From NCBI RefSeq assembly GCF_020297055.1, contig NZ_JAIXCQ010000009.1, positions 124,001 through 188,000 on the forward strand: a stretch of 64,000 bases of DNA, given 5' to 3'. This document shows positions 1-8,592 of this stretch, piece after piece. A program made the position numbers and the translations under genes. The first letter of the stretch is position 1. Each line of letters begins with the position of its first letter. This stretch comes from Isoptericola luteus. Its GTDB lineage: Bacteria > Actinomycetota > Actinomycetes > Actinomycetales > Cellulomonadaceae. A model generated the notes under the pieces. The model saw only the letters and a program-made list of their open reading frames with translations. It was not told where the DNA came from and searched no databases.

Positions 1-33
1 ACCGGGACCAGACCGCTCGATGGATCGTTGAGC

Positions 34-1044
34 TCAGCAGAAGCTGTTGCCGTGGAGGTCCTCGCAGACGAGGCGGGTGCGGGCCTCGGTGACCGTGGCC
101 GGGTCGGTGGTGCTGGTCGTGGTGATGGCGCCGTCGATGTCGGTCCAGGTGCTGGTTCCCTGGAGGCGGAACCGGCCCTGCCACGTGGTGGTCAGGGTCA
201 CGGCGATGTCGGTGCGGTAGACGTCGCCCTCGGCGTCGCGGTGCACGCCGGCGTCCGTGTCGGGGTCGCCGAGCCGGCTGTAGGTGTGGCCCACCCACGT
301 GGCATCGGGAAGAGGGTCGCCGTCACGCCAGGGGTGGCCCGGGTCGGTGGTGGTCAGGGTGCCGCCACCGGCGCCGTGCGGGTCGTCGAAGTCCCACGTG
401 AACTCGGCAGGGTCGGCGCGGATGACCACGGGCACGCCCAGCAGCACGGCCTCGAGCTCCTGCGGCTCCGCGGTCGTGTAGGCGGGGTAGTGCACGTTGA
501 CCAGCATGGGTTCGCCGCCCTGGACGATCGCGGGCGGAGCCGTGATCCTCATCGTCGCGAACTCACGCTGCGCCTCGGCGGTAATATCGGCAGGGGTGAT
601 GCACTCGTTGTCGGTGAGCTGTTCGGGCTCGGCGTACGTGCCGTCGGGGCGGACGCGCTGGACCCAGAGGGCGTTGAGCCAGACGCCGTCGCAGTCGGGC
701 GTGATCCCGACGTCGAGCATGCCCTCGTCGCACGCCCTCGGGGTCGCCACGATGGCGGAGATCGTGTCGATGTCGGACATCGCGCCGCACGCCCGCGCGT
801 CGACACGCAGGTACCGGTCCCGAGGCTCGTCGGAGCCTGAACTGTGGCCGTCGCCCGAGGAGGGCCGGGTGCCCTCTCGTCCCGCCTCTAGCGTGTCACC
901 CACTTCGCCGATCCGGCCCCATACCGAACTTTCTTCGTCCTCGACTATGGTCGTCGTCGATGGCCGGGGTTCTGGTTCTGGCTTGTCGTCCGCCGCAGCA
1001 GTCAAGCACAGCGTGCCCGCAAGGATGCTTCCCAGAAGGCGCAT
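34..1044 (-). CDS. exported protein with PKD-like domain
   Basis: This 336-residue protein has a hydrophobic N-terminus (MRLLGSILAGTLCLTAAA), which looks like a signal peptide. It then has a Pro/Glu/Ser/Thr-rich linker and a C-terminal half resembling a PKD-type beta-sandwich (WDFDDPHG near residue 220, then WVGHTYSRLG). The start at 1044 is chosen because only one base separates it from the TGA of the upstream gene (1046), which implies translational coupling. Paired Cys residues suggest disulphides outside the membrane. Function is unknown. It probably forms a two-gene unit with the DUF6318-like lipoprotein, a pairing I recall from other Micrococcales. Confidence 0.75.
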   Translation of the reverse strand: MRLLGSILAGTLCLTAAADDKPEPEPRPSTTTIVEDEESSVWGRIGEVGDTLEAGREGTRPSSGDGHSSGSDEPRDRYLRVDARACGAMSDIDTISAIVATPRACDEGMLDVGITPDCDGVWLNALWVQRVRPDGTYAEPEQLTDNECITPADITAEAQREFATMRITAPPAIVQGGEPMLVNVHYPAYTTAEPQELEAVLLGVPVVIRADPAEFTWDFDDPHGAGGGTLTTTDPGHPWRDGDPLPDATWVGHTYSRLGDPDTDAGVHRDAEGDVYRTDIAVTLTTTWQGRFRLQGTSTWTDIDGAITTTSTTDPATVTEARTRLVCEDLHGNSFC

Positions 1045-1045
1045 C

Positions 1046-1642
1046 TCACTCGTCCTCGAGGGCGCTGACGGCAACGATGACCCAGCTGTCGTTCTTCGAG
1101 GCGATCTCGACGCCCAGCTCGAGGGTTACTTGATCTTCTTGGTAGATGACCGAGCCGTCTGAGGCGCTGAGCGTGACCGCGCCTTGAGTGACCTCGATGT
1201 CCATCGGCCAGGTCCCCGTCGCCGCATCTTGTTCGTAGGTGTGGACGACCCGCGCGCTCGTCGGCCCGCTCGTCCATGTGTAGCCCTCGTCGGCGATTTC
1301 GTTTGCACGCTTCAGCCGGTTGGCACAGTGCTGACAGCTCTTGTGCGACATCGCTTCCCACTCGGTGGTGTCACCAGTCGACATCATGTAGTCGTCGAGT
1401 TCAAGGAAGTACACGGCGGCCGCCTCGGCACCGTCAGCCCCGTCGTCGTCCATCGCGTCCGGACGTTCCGGGGCCACGACCACCGCGGTGGCAGTGGGCG
1501 ACGCCGACGGCGATGCGTCGGGACTCGCGCTGTGGGAGGTGGGCTCGGGCGTCGGCGCCACGGGCGGGTCGTCGTCGCACCCGGAGACGAGCAGCACGGC
1601 GGCGAGGCTTGCGGCGGCGTATATGGCCCGGGATCGGGTCAT
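1046..1642 (-). CDS. DUF6318 family lipoprotein
   Basis: The start MTRSRAIYAAASLAAVLLVSG precedes a Cys-Asp-Asp-Asp stretch, so there is a lipobox (LVSGC) at about residues 17-21. A Pro/Ser/Thr-rich stalk follows to about residue 60. The globular part contains YFLELDDYMMSTGDT and a KSCQHCAN motif, as expected for DUF6318 actinobacterial lipoproteins. A longer GTG start at 1678 would push the signal peptide inward, so 1642 is preferred. It is co-oriented and coupled with the downstream exported protein. Surface location is inferred; the biochemical role is unknown. Confidence 0.8.
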   Translation of the reverse strand: MTRSRAIYAAASLAAVLLVSGCDDDPPVAPTPEPTSHSASPDASPSASPTATAVVVAPERPDAMDDDGADGAEAAAVYFLELDDYMMSTGDTTEWEAMSHKSCQHCANRLKRANEIADEGYTWTSGPTSARVVHTYEQDAATGTWPMDIEVTQGAVTLSASDGSVIYQEDQVTLELGVEIASKNDSWVIVAVSALEDE

Positions 1643-1735
1643 GACGAGGCTCCCTGTCGGCGGTGACGTCGCCGACACTGTAGAGCAAACCGTCAGATCG
1701 TTGCCCGGGCGTCTGTGGACAGCCCCACCCCTGCC

Positions 1736-1785
1736 GAGTTGTCAGGCCCAGGAGCACCGGAACGTGGACTTGGGCCTGACAAGTC
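1736..1785. repeat. palindromic repeat, copy A
   Basis: An inverted repeat with perfect 12-bp arms (TTGTCAGGCCCA at 1739-1750 and its complement at 1771-1782) and a 20-base loop. It lies between divergently transcribed genes, so it is not a simple terminator. Copy B begins 61 bases later and has nearly the same arms and loop. Confidence 0.8.
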
Positions 1786-1796
1786 GTTGGGGTGGC

Positions 1797-1846
1797 GAGT
1801 TGTCAGGCCCAGGAGCACGGGAACGTGCACGTGGACCTGACAACTC
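1797..1846. repeat. palindromic repeat, copy B
   Basis: An inverted repeat with 15-bp arms (GAGTTGTCAGGCCCA at 1797-1811 and complement at 1832-1846, one mismatch) and a 20-base loop nearly identical to copy A. Copies A and B form a tandem pair upstream of the gntR operator. A third related copy lies at about 8593-8640. Confidence 0.8.
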
Positions 1847-1877
1847 GCACGAAGGGGTTGCGCGCCGACGTGGGTCT

Positions 1878-1905
1878 GTGGTTCATTAGTCGAGTAATGA
1901 ACCAC
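1878..1905. promoter_or_regulatory. YtrA/GntR-type operator palindrome
   Basis: Perfect 11-bp inverted arms (GTGGTTCATTA at 1878-1888 and TAATGAACCAC at 1895-1905) flank a 6-base spacer, 32 bases before the gntR start. It is AT-rich against its surroundings. GntR regulators of the YtrA group typically repress their own operon through such a site, so autoregulation of the six-gene operon is inferred. Confidence 0.75.
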
Positions 1906-1937
1906 CGAAGCAAAGAACCAGCCCGAGGGAGGCCCGC

Positions 1938-2327
1938 GTGTTCGACGGACCCGAGCCGATCTACGTCCAGATCGCCCAGATGATCCGGTCGCAGGTGCTC
2001 GCCGGCGAGCTCGCCGAGGAGGAGCAGGTCATGTCCACCACCCAGTTCGCGACGACCTTCCGCATCAACCCGGCGACGGCGGCCAAGGCGTTCAGCGGCC
2101 TCGTCGAGGAGGGCGTGCTCTACAAGCGCCGCGGCCTGGGGATGTTCGTCGCCCCCGGCGCGCGCGAGCGCCTCCTCGGACAGCACCGCGACGCGTACTT
2201 CGCCGACGTGCTGGCTCCCGCACTCGCGCAGGCCGACGTCCTCGGCATCCCCACCGACGAGATCGTCGCCTACGTCCTCGGCAGCAACGGCCACCAGCCC
2301 CGCCCCACCACCACGGAGGAGTCATGA
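1938..2327 (+). CDS. GntR family transcriptional regulator, YtrA-like
   Basis: This 129-residue regulator has an N-terminal winged helix (residues about 8-75: IYVQIAQMIRSQVLAGEL, INPATAAKAFSGLVEEGVLYKRRGLGMFV). A short helical tail follows, with no large effector domain. That is the YtrA subclass layout, in which the regulator controls a linked ABC transporter. The GTG start at 1938 follows a GAGGGAGG ribosome site. Its TGA overlaps the ATG of the ATPase gene. The palindrome at 1878-1905 is its likely operator. Confidence 0.9.
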   Translation: MFDGPEPIYVQIAQMIRSQVLAGELAEEEQVMSTTQFATTFRINPATAAKAFSGLVEEGVLYKRRGLGMFVAPGARERLLGQHRDAYFADVLAPALAQADVLGIPTDEIVAYVLGSNGHQPRPTTTEES

Positions 2328-3316
2328 CACCCGCACCCTTCGGCGCCCGCCTGGACGACGTCGTCGTCCGGTTCGGCACGCAGCGCCGGATGACGGTCGC
2401 CGGCACCACGTACAAGGACGACGCCACGACGGCGCTCGACGGCGTGGACCTGACGATCCGCCCGGGCGTCATCACGGGCATCCTGGGCCGCAACGGCGCG
2501 GGCAAGTCCACGCTGCTGTCGCTGCTGGCGTCGTACACCCGGCCGACGTCGGGCACGATCCGGGTGGGCCCCGACGCGGCGGACGACCTGTGGGAGGACC
2601 CGTGGGAGAACCCGTGGGTGACGGCGAACGTCCAGCTCGTCCGCGAGAGCGGCGACCTGCAGGACGAGGAGAAGGTCTCCGAGTCGCTGAAGTACTACGC
2701 CGACATGCGCCCGTACTGGGACGCGGACCTCGCGGCGCGCCTCCTCGACCTGTTCGAGGTGAACCCCCGCAAGAAGCCGTCCGCGCTCTCGCGCGGCAAG
2801 CGCTCGGCCGTCGGCGCGATCATCGGCCTGGCCGCCCGGGCACCCCTGACCGTCCTCGACGAGGTGTACCTCGGCATGGACGCCCCCACGCGGTACGCGT
2901 TCTACGACGAGATCCTCGCCGACTACGCCGAGCACCCCCGCACCATCCTGCTGTCGAGCCATCTCGTGGAGGAGGTCGCGCGGCTCTTCGAGGACGTCGT
3001 GGTGCTGCACCGCGGCAAGGTGCTGCTGGCCGAGCCCGCGGAGCAGATCCAGGCGCGGGGGTTCAGCCTCACCGGGCCGGCGCGCGCCGTCGAGCAGATC
3101 GCGGCGGGACGCCGGGTGCTGCACCGTCAGCAGCTCGGCGCCACCGTGCAGGTGACCCTCGAGGGCGCGCCCGCCGACGGCGAGAGCGCCGCCGCCCGGG
3201 CCGCCGGCGTCGAGATCGGGTCCCTGCCGCTGCAGGACCTCTTCGTCCGCCTCACCCAGCCCGACCTCGACGCGCGAGGCGCCGTCGCGGCCGGCCAGGA
3301 CGGCGGTGCCCGATGA
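2324..3316 (+). CDS. ABC transporter ATP-binding protein with degenerate signature
   Basis: This 330-residue ATPase has Walker A GRNGAGKST at 55-63, Walker B LTVLDE at 175-180 and an H-loop region LLSSHLVEE. The signature is LSRGK (155-159) rather than LSGGQ, so hydrolysis at one site may be weak. An acidic/Trp-rich insert (DDLWEDPWENPW, about 87-98) follows the first beta region. It overlaps gntR and the next permease by 4 bases each (ATGA). It probably energises the two small permeases that follow. The substrate is unknown; YtrA-linked exporters often respond to cell-wall stress. Confidence 0.85.
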   Translation: MTPAPFGARLDDVVVRFGTQRRMTVAGTTYKDDATTALDGVDLTIRPGVITGILGRNGAGKSTLLSLLASYTRPTSGTIRVGPDAADDLWEDPWENPWVTANVQLVRESGDLQDEEKVSESLKYYADMRPYWDADLAARLLDLFEVNPRKKPSALSRGKRSAVGAIIGLAARAPLTVLDEVYLGMDAPTRYAFYDEILADYAEHPRTILLSSHLVEEVARLFEDVVVLHRGKVLLAEPAEQIQARGFSLTGPARAVEQIAAGRRVLHRQQLGATVQVTLEGAPADGESAAARAAGVEIGSLPLQDLFVRLTQPDLDARGAVAAGQDGGAR

Positions 3317-4083
3317 GCGCCGTCACCGTCACCCGCGACCAGCGGGATGCCTTCGCGGCCCAGGTGCACTCCTGCGCGGTGCGCAAGGTGTTCCGCACCG
3401 TCACGGAGGGGTGCGTCGTGCTCGGACTCGGGTTCTGGGCCGTGTTCGGCCTCGTCATGGTGGTCGTCCCGCTCGTCGTGCACCGTTCCGGAGGCGTCAT
3501 GGGCGGCGGCGTGTCCTACGGCGCGGAGTACAGCGCCCGCTGGTTTGCGTTCTCCCTGGGGATGATCCTGTTCCTCCTCGTCCTGGCCACGCACCTTGCC
3601 GCCGGGGGGACCCGGCGCGCCCTGTTCACCGGGGTTCTCGGGGCGTCGCTGGTGACCGGGCTCCTCTACGGGGTGCTGCACGCCCTCTTCCTGCTGGCGG
3701 AGCGAGGCCTGTTCGGCGCGCTCGGCTGGGAGTGGACGAGCCCCGACGCCACGGCCGTCACCGGAACCGGCTTCCTGGTGACCGTCGGGACCCAAGGCAT
3801 CGTCGCCGCGGCCTACATGCTCGTGGCCGTCGCCGTCGCGACGGGCTACCAGGCCTACGGCGTGTGGCGTGGCACCGTCCTCGTCGTGCCGGGGCTCGCC
3901 ATGCTGGGGCTGGTGGAGGCCGTCGTCGGGAGCGGCGGCGTGGCCGACGCCGTGACCGCGAACGCGCCCGACCTCGTCATCCCGACGTCGCTGCGCCTCG
4001 TGGGCGGCCTGGTCCTGCTGGCGCTCGCCGCGCTCTGGCTGCGGTGGCAGCTCCTGGGCCTCCGTCTGCGGCCCGCGAGGTGA
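3313..4083 (+). CDS. multi-pass membrane protein, ABC permease subunit 1
   Basis: A 256-residue polytopic protein with about six hydrophobic segments, beginning with GLGFWAVFGLVMVVVPLVV. Its ATG overlaps the ATPase stop. It shares an order of features with the next gene: an HLAAGGTRRALF motif after the second helix, and a Gly-Tyr...WRGT motif before the fifth. That marks them as tandem paralogues. The likely role is half of a membrane channel driven by the LSRGK ATPase. I recognise no named family, so substrate and direction are unknown. Confidence 0.7.
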   Translation: MSAVTVTRDQRDAFAAQVHSCAVRKVFRTVTEGCVVLGLGFWAVFGLVMVVVPLVVHRSGGVMGGGVSYGAEYSARWFAFSLGMILFLLVLATHLAAGGTRRALFTGVLGASLVTGLLYGVLHALFLLAERGLFGALGWEWTSPDATAVTGTGFLVTVGTQGIVAAAYMLVAVAVATGYQAYGVWRGTVLVVPGLAMLGLVEAVVGSGGVADAVTANAPDLVIPTSLRLVGGLVLLALAALWLRWQLLGLRLRPAR

Positions 4084-4088
4084 GCGCG

Positions 4089-4904
4089 ATGACGACACGC
4101 GACATGAGCGGCACCGACCGGCGCCGCGTCTCGCCCCAGACCCTGAACAGGCCCGCCGTGCGGGTCGCCCGACGCAAGTTCCTGCGCGCGTTGCTCGTCG
4201 CCGGGGCCTGGTTCTGGGCCCTGTGGGGACTGCTCGTGGCCGGGGTGCCCCTAGCCGTCGAGCGCTGGGGCGGGGACATGGAGGGCCTCAGCTACGACGC
4301 TGCCGGCGGCCCGGCCCGCTGGGTCGCGTTCACCGTGGGCGCCGTCGTCACGGCGGGCTGGCTCACGCTCCACCTCGCGGCGGGCGGGACCCGGCGCTCG
4401 TTCGTCGAGGGCGCGGCCCGCGCGGCCGTCGTCGCCGGCGGCGTGTTCGGGGTCCTGGCGGTGCTGCTCGCCGTCGCCGAGGAGCGGCTGTACACGTCGC
4501 TCGACCGGACCTGGCAGGGCACCGCCTCGGCGGTGCCGCTCGACACCCCTGCGGGGTTCATGGTCACGGCGGCGGGGGAGGCGCTCGTCGTCGTGACCTA
4601 CACGCTCGTGGGACTGGCCGTCGTCGGCGGCTACCGGCGGTTCGGCGCGTGGCGCGGAACGCTGTTCATCGCCCCGCTGCTCCTGCCGGCAGCGCTGGCC
4701 GACGTCGCGACGGCGACGGGCATGGCCGGCCTCCTGCGCCGGGGCGGGCCCGACGCCGGCCCGCTCGCCGCGGACCTCGGCCTGCCGCTCGGCGCCGCGG
4801 TCGTCGTCGTGGGCGGGCTCGCCGCCGCGGTGATCGCGGCCGTCGTCGCCGGCCGGGTGCTGCGCTCCGTCCCCGTGAGCCCCGAGCAGAGAGGACGCCC
4901 CTGA
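4089..4904 (+). CDS. multi-pass membrane protein, ABC permease subunit 2
   Basis: A 271-residue paralogue of the preceding gene, with HLAAGGTRRSF, GGYRRFGAWRGTLF and about six membrane segments. The ATG at 4089 has GAGGTGAG just upstream. An in-frame GTG at 4080 overlapping the previous stop is an alternative. Tandem divergent permeases suggest a heterodimeric channel. A 70-base gap separates it from the second ATPase, so the operon may be two modules under one promoter. Confidence 0.7.
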   Translation: MTTRDMSGTDRRRVSPQTLNRPAVRVARRKFLRALLVAGAWFWALWGLLVAGVPLAVERWGGDMEGLSYDAAGGPARWVAFTVGAVVTAGWLTLHLAAGGTRRSFVEGAARAAVVAGGVFGVLAVLLAVAEERLYTSLDRTWQGTASAVPLDTPAGFMVTAAGEALVVVTYTLVGLAVVGGYRRFGAWRGTLFIAPLLLPAALADVATATGMAGLLRRGGPDAGPLAADLGLPLGAAVVVVGGLAAAVIAAVVAGRVLRSVPVSPEQRGRP

Positions 4905-4974
4905 ACCGTGCCCGACCACGTGCCCGAACGACCGACCGACAACCATCCGAACGAACCGACGAAGGAGGCCTGAC

Positions 4975-5961
4975 ATGGCCGATCCCATCGTGGAGGTGCG
5001 GAACCTCCGCAAGACGTACGGCGCCAAGGTCGCCGTGGACGACGTGTCCTTCGCCGTCCAGCCAGGAGAGATCTTCGGCATCCTGGGCCCCAACGGGGCC
5101 GGCAAGACCACGACCGTCGAGACGCTCGCCGGGCTGCGGTCCGCCGACGGCGGCGCCGTCCGCGTGCTCGGCATCGACACCCTGCGCGACCCGGCCGCCG
5201 TCCGCGACCGGTTGGGCGTGCAGCTCCAGGAGTCCTCGCTGCACGACAAGATCACCGTGGCCGAGGCCCTGGGTCTCTTCGCGTCGTTCTACGACGACGC
5301 GGCCGACCCTCGCGAGCTCATGGAGCTGCTCGACCTCGCGGACCACGCCGACAAGCAGTTCGCCCGACTCTCCGGCGGGCAGAAGCAGCGGCTGTCCATC
5401 GCGCTGGCGCTCGTGGGCAACCCGCAGGTCGCCATCCTCGACGAGCTCACGACGGGCCTCGACCCGCAGGCGCGCCGCGCCACCTGGGAGCTCGTGGAGC
5501 GGGTGCGTGACACGGGCGTGACGATCCTGCTCGTCAGCCACTTCATGGAGGAGGCCGAGCGCCTGTGCGACCGGCTCGTCGTCATCGACGCCGGGCGGGT
5601 CGTGGCGGAGGGCAGCCCCGCCGAGCTGATCGACGGGCTCGAGGGCGGCCGCACCGTCGTCGTGCGGTTCGCGACCGACGACGCCGCCCGGGGCCGCACG
5701 CTCCTCGCGGACGTCGCCACCCGGCACCCCGACGTGGACAGGGTCGAGGTCTCCGACGGCGGGCTCGAGGTCGCCGTCACGGGCACCCCGCGCGTCCTGT
5801 TCGCCGTCGTCCCCGCCCTCGCGGAGGCCGACCTCGTGCCCGACGACGTGCGTACCGTCACGCGGACGCTCGAGGACGTGTTCCTCGCCGTCACCGGGCG
5901 CACCTACGACCCCCAGGCGGAGCGCGAGCCCGCCCTCGCTGGAGAAGGAGACCGGTCATGA
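4975..5961 (+). CDS. ABC transporter ATP-binding protein, DrrA-like
   Basis: This 328-residue ATPase has Walker A GPNGAGKT (38-45), signature LSGGQ (132-136) and Walker B VAILDE (152-157), followed by a substrate-specific C-terminal region. All catalytic motifs are canonical, unlike the first ATPase of the operon. The layout matches DrrA/CcmA-type exporter ATPases used for drugs or lipids. AAGGAGG lies 8 bases before the ATG. The TGA overlaps the ATG of the partner permease, so the two are co-translated. Substrate is unknown. Confidence 0.9.
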   Translation: MADPIVEVRNLRKTYGAKVAVDDVSFAVQPGEIFGILGPNGAGKTTTVETLAGLRSADGGAVRVLGIDTLRDPAAVRDRLGVQLQESSLHDKITVAEALGLFASFYDDAADPRELMELLDLADHADKQFARLSGGQKQRLSIALALVGNPQVAILDELTTGLDPQARRATWELVERVRDTGVTILLVSHFMEEAERLCDRLVVIDAGRVVAEGSPAELIDGLEGGRTVVVRFATDDAARGRTLLADVATRHPDVDRVEVSDGGLEVAVTGTPRVLFAVVPALAEADLVPDDVRTVTRTLEDVFLAVTGRTYDPQAEREPALAGEGDRS

Positions 5962-6776
5962 CCGCCCTCACGCCCACCGCACCGTCCCGGGCCCGCCAGG
6001 GCACTGCCGGCTGGCGCGGCTTCGGACCGCTGCTGCGGACCGAGACCCGCGTCTGGCTGCGGGACTTCGCGGCCCCGTTCTTCGGGATCGTGTTCCCGAC
6101 CCTCATCCTCGTCGGCGTCGGGTTCGCCATCCCGGGGATGCGCGACCCGATGGTCGAGGACGTCCCGCCGGGGTCCGTCTGGTACGGGCTCACGCCGATC
6201 GCCACGTACCTGCCGACGGTCATCGCGATGGCGGTCGGGACGGCATCGCTCACCGTCATGCCCGTGACCGTCGCGACGTACCGCGAGAAGGGCGTGCTGC
6301 GCCGGCTGTCCACGACGCCGATGCGGCCCCAGGGGATGGTCGCGAGCCACCTCGTCATCAACGCGGGCACCACCGTGGTGGGCGTGGCCCTCGCCCTGGT
6401 CGTCGCGCTCCTCGCGTTCGACGTCGCCACTCCCACGCAGGTCGGGGTCGTGCTCCTGGCCTTCGTGCTCGGCATGTGCGCGATGTTCGCGGTCGGCATG
6501 CTCGTGGCAGCGGTCGCGCCACGGGCCTCGGCGGCCAACGCGATCGCCATGTCCCTGTACTTCCCGATGCTGCTGCTCGCGGGCCTGTGGACACCGGGAC
6601 CGATCATGCCCGAGCTGCTGCGCCAGATCGGGCAGTTCACCCCGCTCGGCGCCGCCGGGCAGGCGATGACGACGGGCTGGTTCGAGTCCGGGTTCCCGCT
6701 GCTGCAGTGCGTCGTCATGGTGGTGTGGACCGCGGTGCTGCTGCCCCTCGCGATCCGGCTGTTCCGCTGGACGTGA
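5958..6776 (+). CDS. ABC-2 type permease, DrrB-like
   Basis: A 272-residue inner-membrane permease of the ABC-2 family with six predicted membrane segments. It has TYREKGVLRRLSTTPMRP after the second segment, a loop seen in DrrB/NodJ-like exporters. It starts inside the stop of the DrrA-like ATPase (ATGA) and pairs with it as an exporter of a hydrophobic compound. It is the last gene of the operon and is followed by a very long hairpin. Confidence 0.88.
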   Translation: MTALTPTAPSRARQGTAGWRGFGPLLRTETRVWLRDFAAPFFGIVFPTLILVGVGFAIPGMRDPMVEDVPPGSVWYGLTPIATYLPTVIAMAVGTASLTVMPVTVATYREKGVLRRLSTTPMRPQGMVASHLVINAGTTVVGVALALVVALLAFDVATPTQVGVVLLAFVLGMCAMFAVGMLVAAVAPRASAANAIAMSLYFPMLLLAGLWTPGPIMPELLRQIGQFTPLGAAGQAMTTGWFESGFPLLQCVVMVVWTAVLLPLAIRLFRWT

Positions 6777-6790
6777 CCCGCTCACCCTGA

Positions 6791-6854
6791 GCGCCGAGCA
6801 CGGGGTCGGGACCGACATGGCTCGCATGTCGATCCCGGCCCCGTGCTCGGCGCC
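6791..6854 (+). terminator. long hairpin after ABC operon
   Basis: Inverted repeat with about 29-bp arms (6791-6819 and 6825-6854), a 5-base loop, two mismatches and no clear T-run. It lies 14 bases after the permease stop and 12 bases before the BASS gene. Rho-independent termination, or a stem that stabilises the upstream mRNA, is likely. Confidence 0.7.
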
Positions 6855-6865
6855 GAGTCGGTAGG

Positions 6866-7834
6866 GTGCGGCGGGTGCGCACAGTGGCGGAGCTGGCAGG
6901 TCGGTGGTTCGCGGTCCTCGTGGTGCTGGGCGGTGTGGCGGGACTCCTCGCGCCCGACGCCCTGGCACCGATCGCCACACAGATCCCCCTCTTCCTCGGG
7001 ATCATCATGTTCGGCATGGGTCTCACGCTGCGGGGCGCGGACTTCGCGCTCGTGGCCCGGCGTCCCTGGGCGGTGCTCGTCGGCGTCGTCTGCCAGTTCA
7101 CGATCATGCCGCTGCTGGCCTGGGGGATCGGGCACCTGTGCGGGCTCGAGGGCGAGGCGCTGATCGGCATGATCCTCGTCGGCGCCGCACCCGGCGGGAC
7201 GGCGTCGAACGTCATCGTGTACCTCGCCAAGGGCGACACCGCGCTGTCGGTGACGCTCACCTCGGTCTCGACCGTGCTCGCGCCGCTGCTCACCCCGGCG
7301 CTGGTGCTCTGGCTCGCCGGGTCGTCCCTCGACGTCACCTACGGCTCGCTCGTGATGTCGATCGTGCAGGTCGTGCTCATCCCCGTGGTCGCGGGCCTGC
7401 TGGTGCGGACCTTCGCCGGCGGTCTCGTCGAGCGGTACATGCTGCCGTACCTGCCGCTGGTCTCCGTGCTGGGGATCGTCGTCGTGGTCGCCGGCATCGT
7501 CGCCGCGAACGCGGACGCCGTGCTCGGCACCGGACTGCTGGTGGCGCTCGCGGTGGTGCTGCACAACGGGCTCGGGCTGCTGCTCGGGTATGGCGCCGCG
7601 CGTGCGGCGGGCCTCGACGAGTCGGCGCGCCGGGCCGTGAGCGTCGAGGTCGGCATGCAGAACTCCGGCCTCGCGGCCAGCCTTGCCACCACGCACTTCA
7701 CGCCGGCGGCCGCGCTGCCCGCGGCGCTGTTCTCCGTGTGGCACAACGTGTCCGGGTCCGTGCTGGCATCGTTCTGGTCGCGCCGCCCCGTCGCGGTCAC
7801 GGCTGAGAGGGCGCCGGACGACGCGCATGCCTAG
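6866..7834 (+). CDS. bile acid:sodium symporter (BASS) family transporter
   Basis: A 322-residue membrane protein with nine to ten hydrophobic segments. It has family hallmarks: FGMGLTLRGADF near residue 50, VGAAPGGTASNVIVYLAKGD near 110, and GMQNSGLAASLA near 270. Bacterial BASS proteins import organic anions such as pantoate or keto acids with sodium; the substrate cannot be read here. The start is the GTG at 6866; GTG 6875 is also possible. It is monocistronic or runs into the amidotransferase 10 bases downstream. Confidence 0.85.
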   Translation: MRRVRTVAELAGRWFAVLVVLGGVAGLLAPDALAPIATQIPLFLGIIMFGMGLTLRGADFALVARRPWAVLVGVVCQFTIMPLLAWGIGHLCGLEGEALIGMILVGAAPGGTASNVIVYLAKGDTALSVTLTSVSTVLAPLLTPALVLWLAGSSLDVTYGSLVMSIVQVVLIPVVAGLLVRTFAGGLVERYMLPYLPLVSVLGIVVVVAGIVAANADAVLGTGLLVALAVVLHNGLGLLLGYGAARAAGLDESARRAVSVEVGMQNSGLAASLATTHFTPAAALPAALFSVWHNVSGSVLASFWSRRPVAVTAERAPDDAHA

Positions 7835-7843
7835 AGTGCAGCG

Positions 7844-8575
7844 GTGAAACCGTTCCTGTTCCTCGGTACCCGGGCGGAGGACGTCGCCGCCGACGGCGAG
7901 TACGACGCCGTGCGCCGGTACGCCGGTCTGTCCACCGAGGAGCTGCTCCGCGTGCGGCTGGAGCGGGACCCGATGCCCGTCCTCGACCTCGACGCCTGCT
8001 CCGGGATCGTCGTCGGCGGCGGGCCGTTCAACTCCTCGGACCCGCCCGCCGAGAAGTCGGACGTGCAGGTGCGGGTCGAGGGCGAGATGGCGGCACTCCT
8101 CGACGACGTCGTGGACCGCGACTTCCCGTTCCTCGGGGCGTGCTACGGCGTCGGGACGCTCGGGGTGCACCAGGGCGCCGTCGTCGACCGCACGTACTCC
8201 GAACCCGTCGGGCCCGCGGAGATCGAGCTGACGCCCGACGGGCTCGCCGACCCCCTGCTCGCCGGGATGCCGCCCCGCTTCACCGCCTACCTGGGCCACA
8301 AGGAAGCGGTGCGGGAGCTGCCGCCGTCGGCGACCCTGCTGGCCCGTTCCGCGGGCGCACCCGTGCAGATGTTCCGGGTGAGGCGGAACGTGTACGCGAC
8401 CCAGTTCCACCCGGAGCTCGACCTGGCGGGCATCGAGCAGCGGGTCGACGTCTACAAGTCGTACGGGTACTTCGCGCCCGACGAGGCGGCGGACGTCGTC
8501 GCGAACGCCCGCGCGCACCGCGTCACCTGGCCCATGCGCATCCTGCGCAACTTCGTCGAGCGCTACGCCCGCTGA
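7844..8575 (+). CDS. class I glutamine amidotransferase-like protein
   Basis: This 243-residue protein has a GATase triad: Cys100 in GACYGVG, and His189 and Glu191 in TQFHPELD. No synthetase domain is fused. It matches stand-alone GuaA-like glutamine amidotransferases of actinobacteria. It could supply ammonia to an unknown partner or hydrolyse a gamma-glutamyl compound. The gap to the BASS gene is 9 bases, so the two may be co-transcribed. GTG start. Confidence 0.8.
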   Translation: MKPFLFLGTRAEDVAADGEYDAVRRYAGLSTEELLRVRLERDPMPVLDLDACSGIVVGGGPFNSSDPPAEKSDVQVRVEGEMAALLDDVVDRDFPFLGACYGVGTLGVHQGAVVDRTYSEPVGPAEIELTPDGLADPLLAGMPPRFTAYLGHKEAVRELPPSATLLARSAGAPVQMFRVRRNVYATQFHPELDLAGIEQRVDVYKSYGYFAPDEAADVVANARAHRVTWPMRILRNFVERYAR

Positions 8576-8592
8576 CCCGCCCGTTCCCGCCC

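Noticed and set aside
28-840. Plus-strand ORF in the first kilobase
   Set aside because: It has skewed Val/Gly/Arg composition and lies antisense to the exported PKD-like gene, so it is a high-GC shadow.
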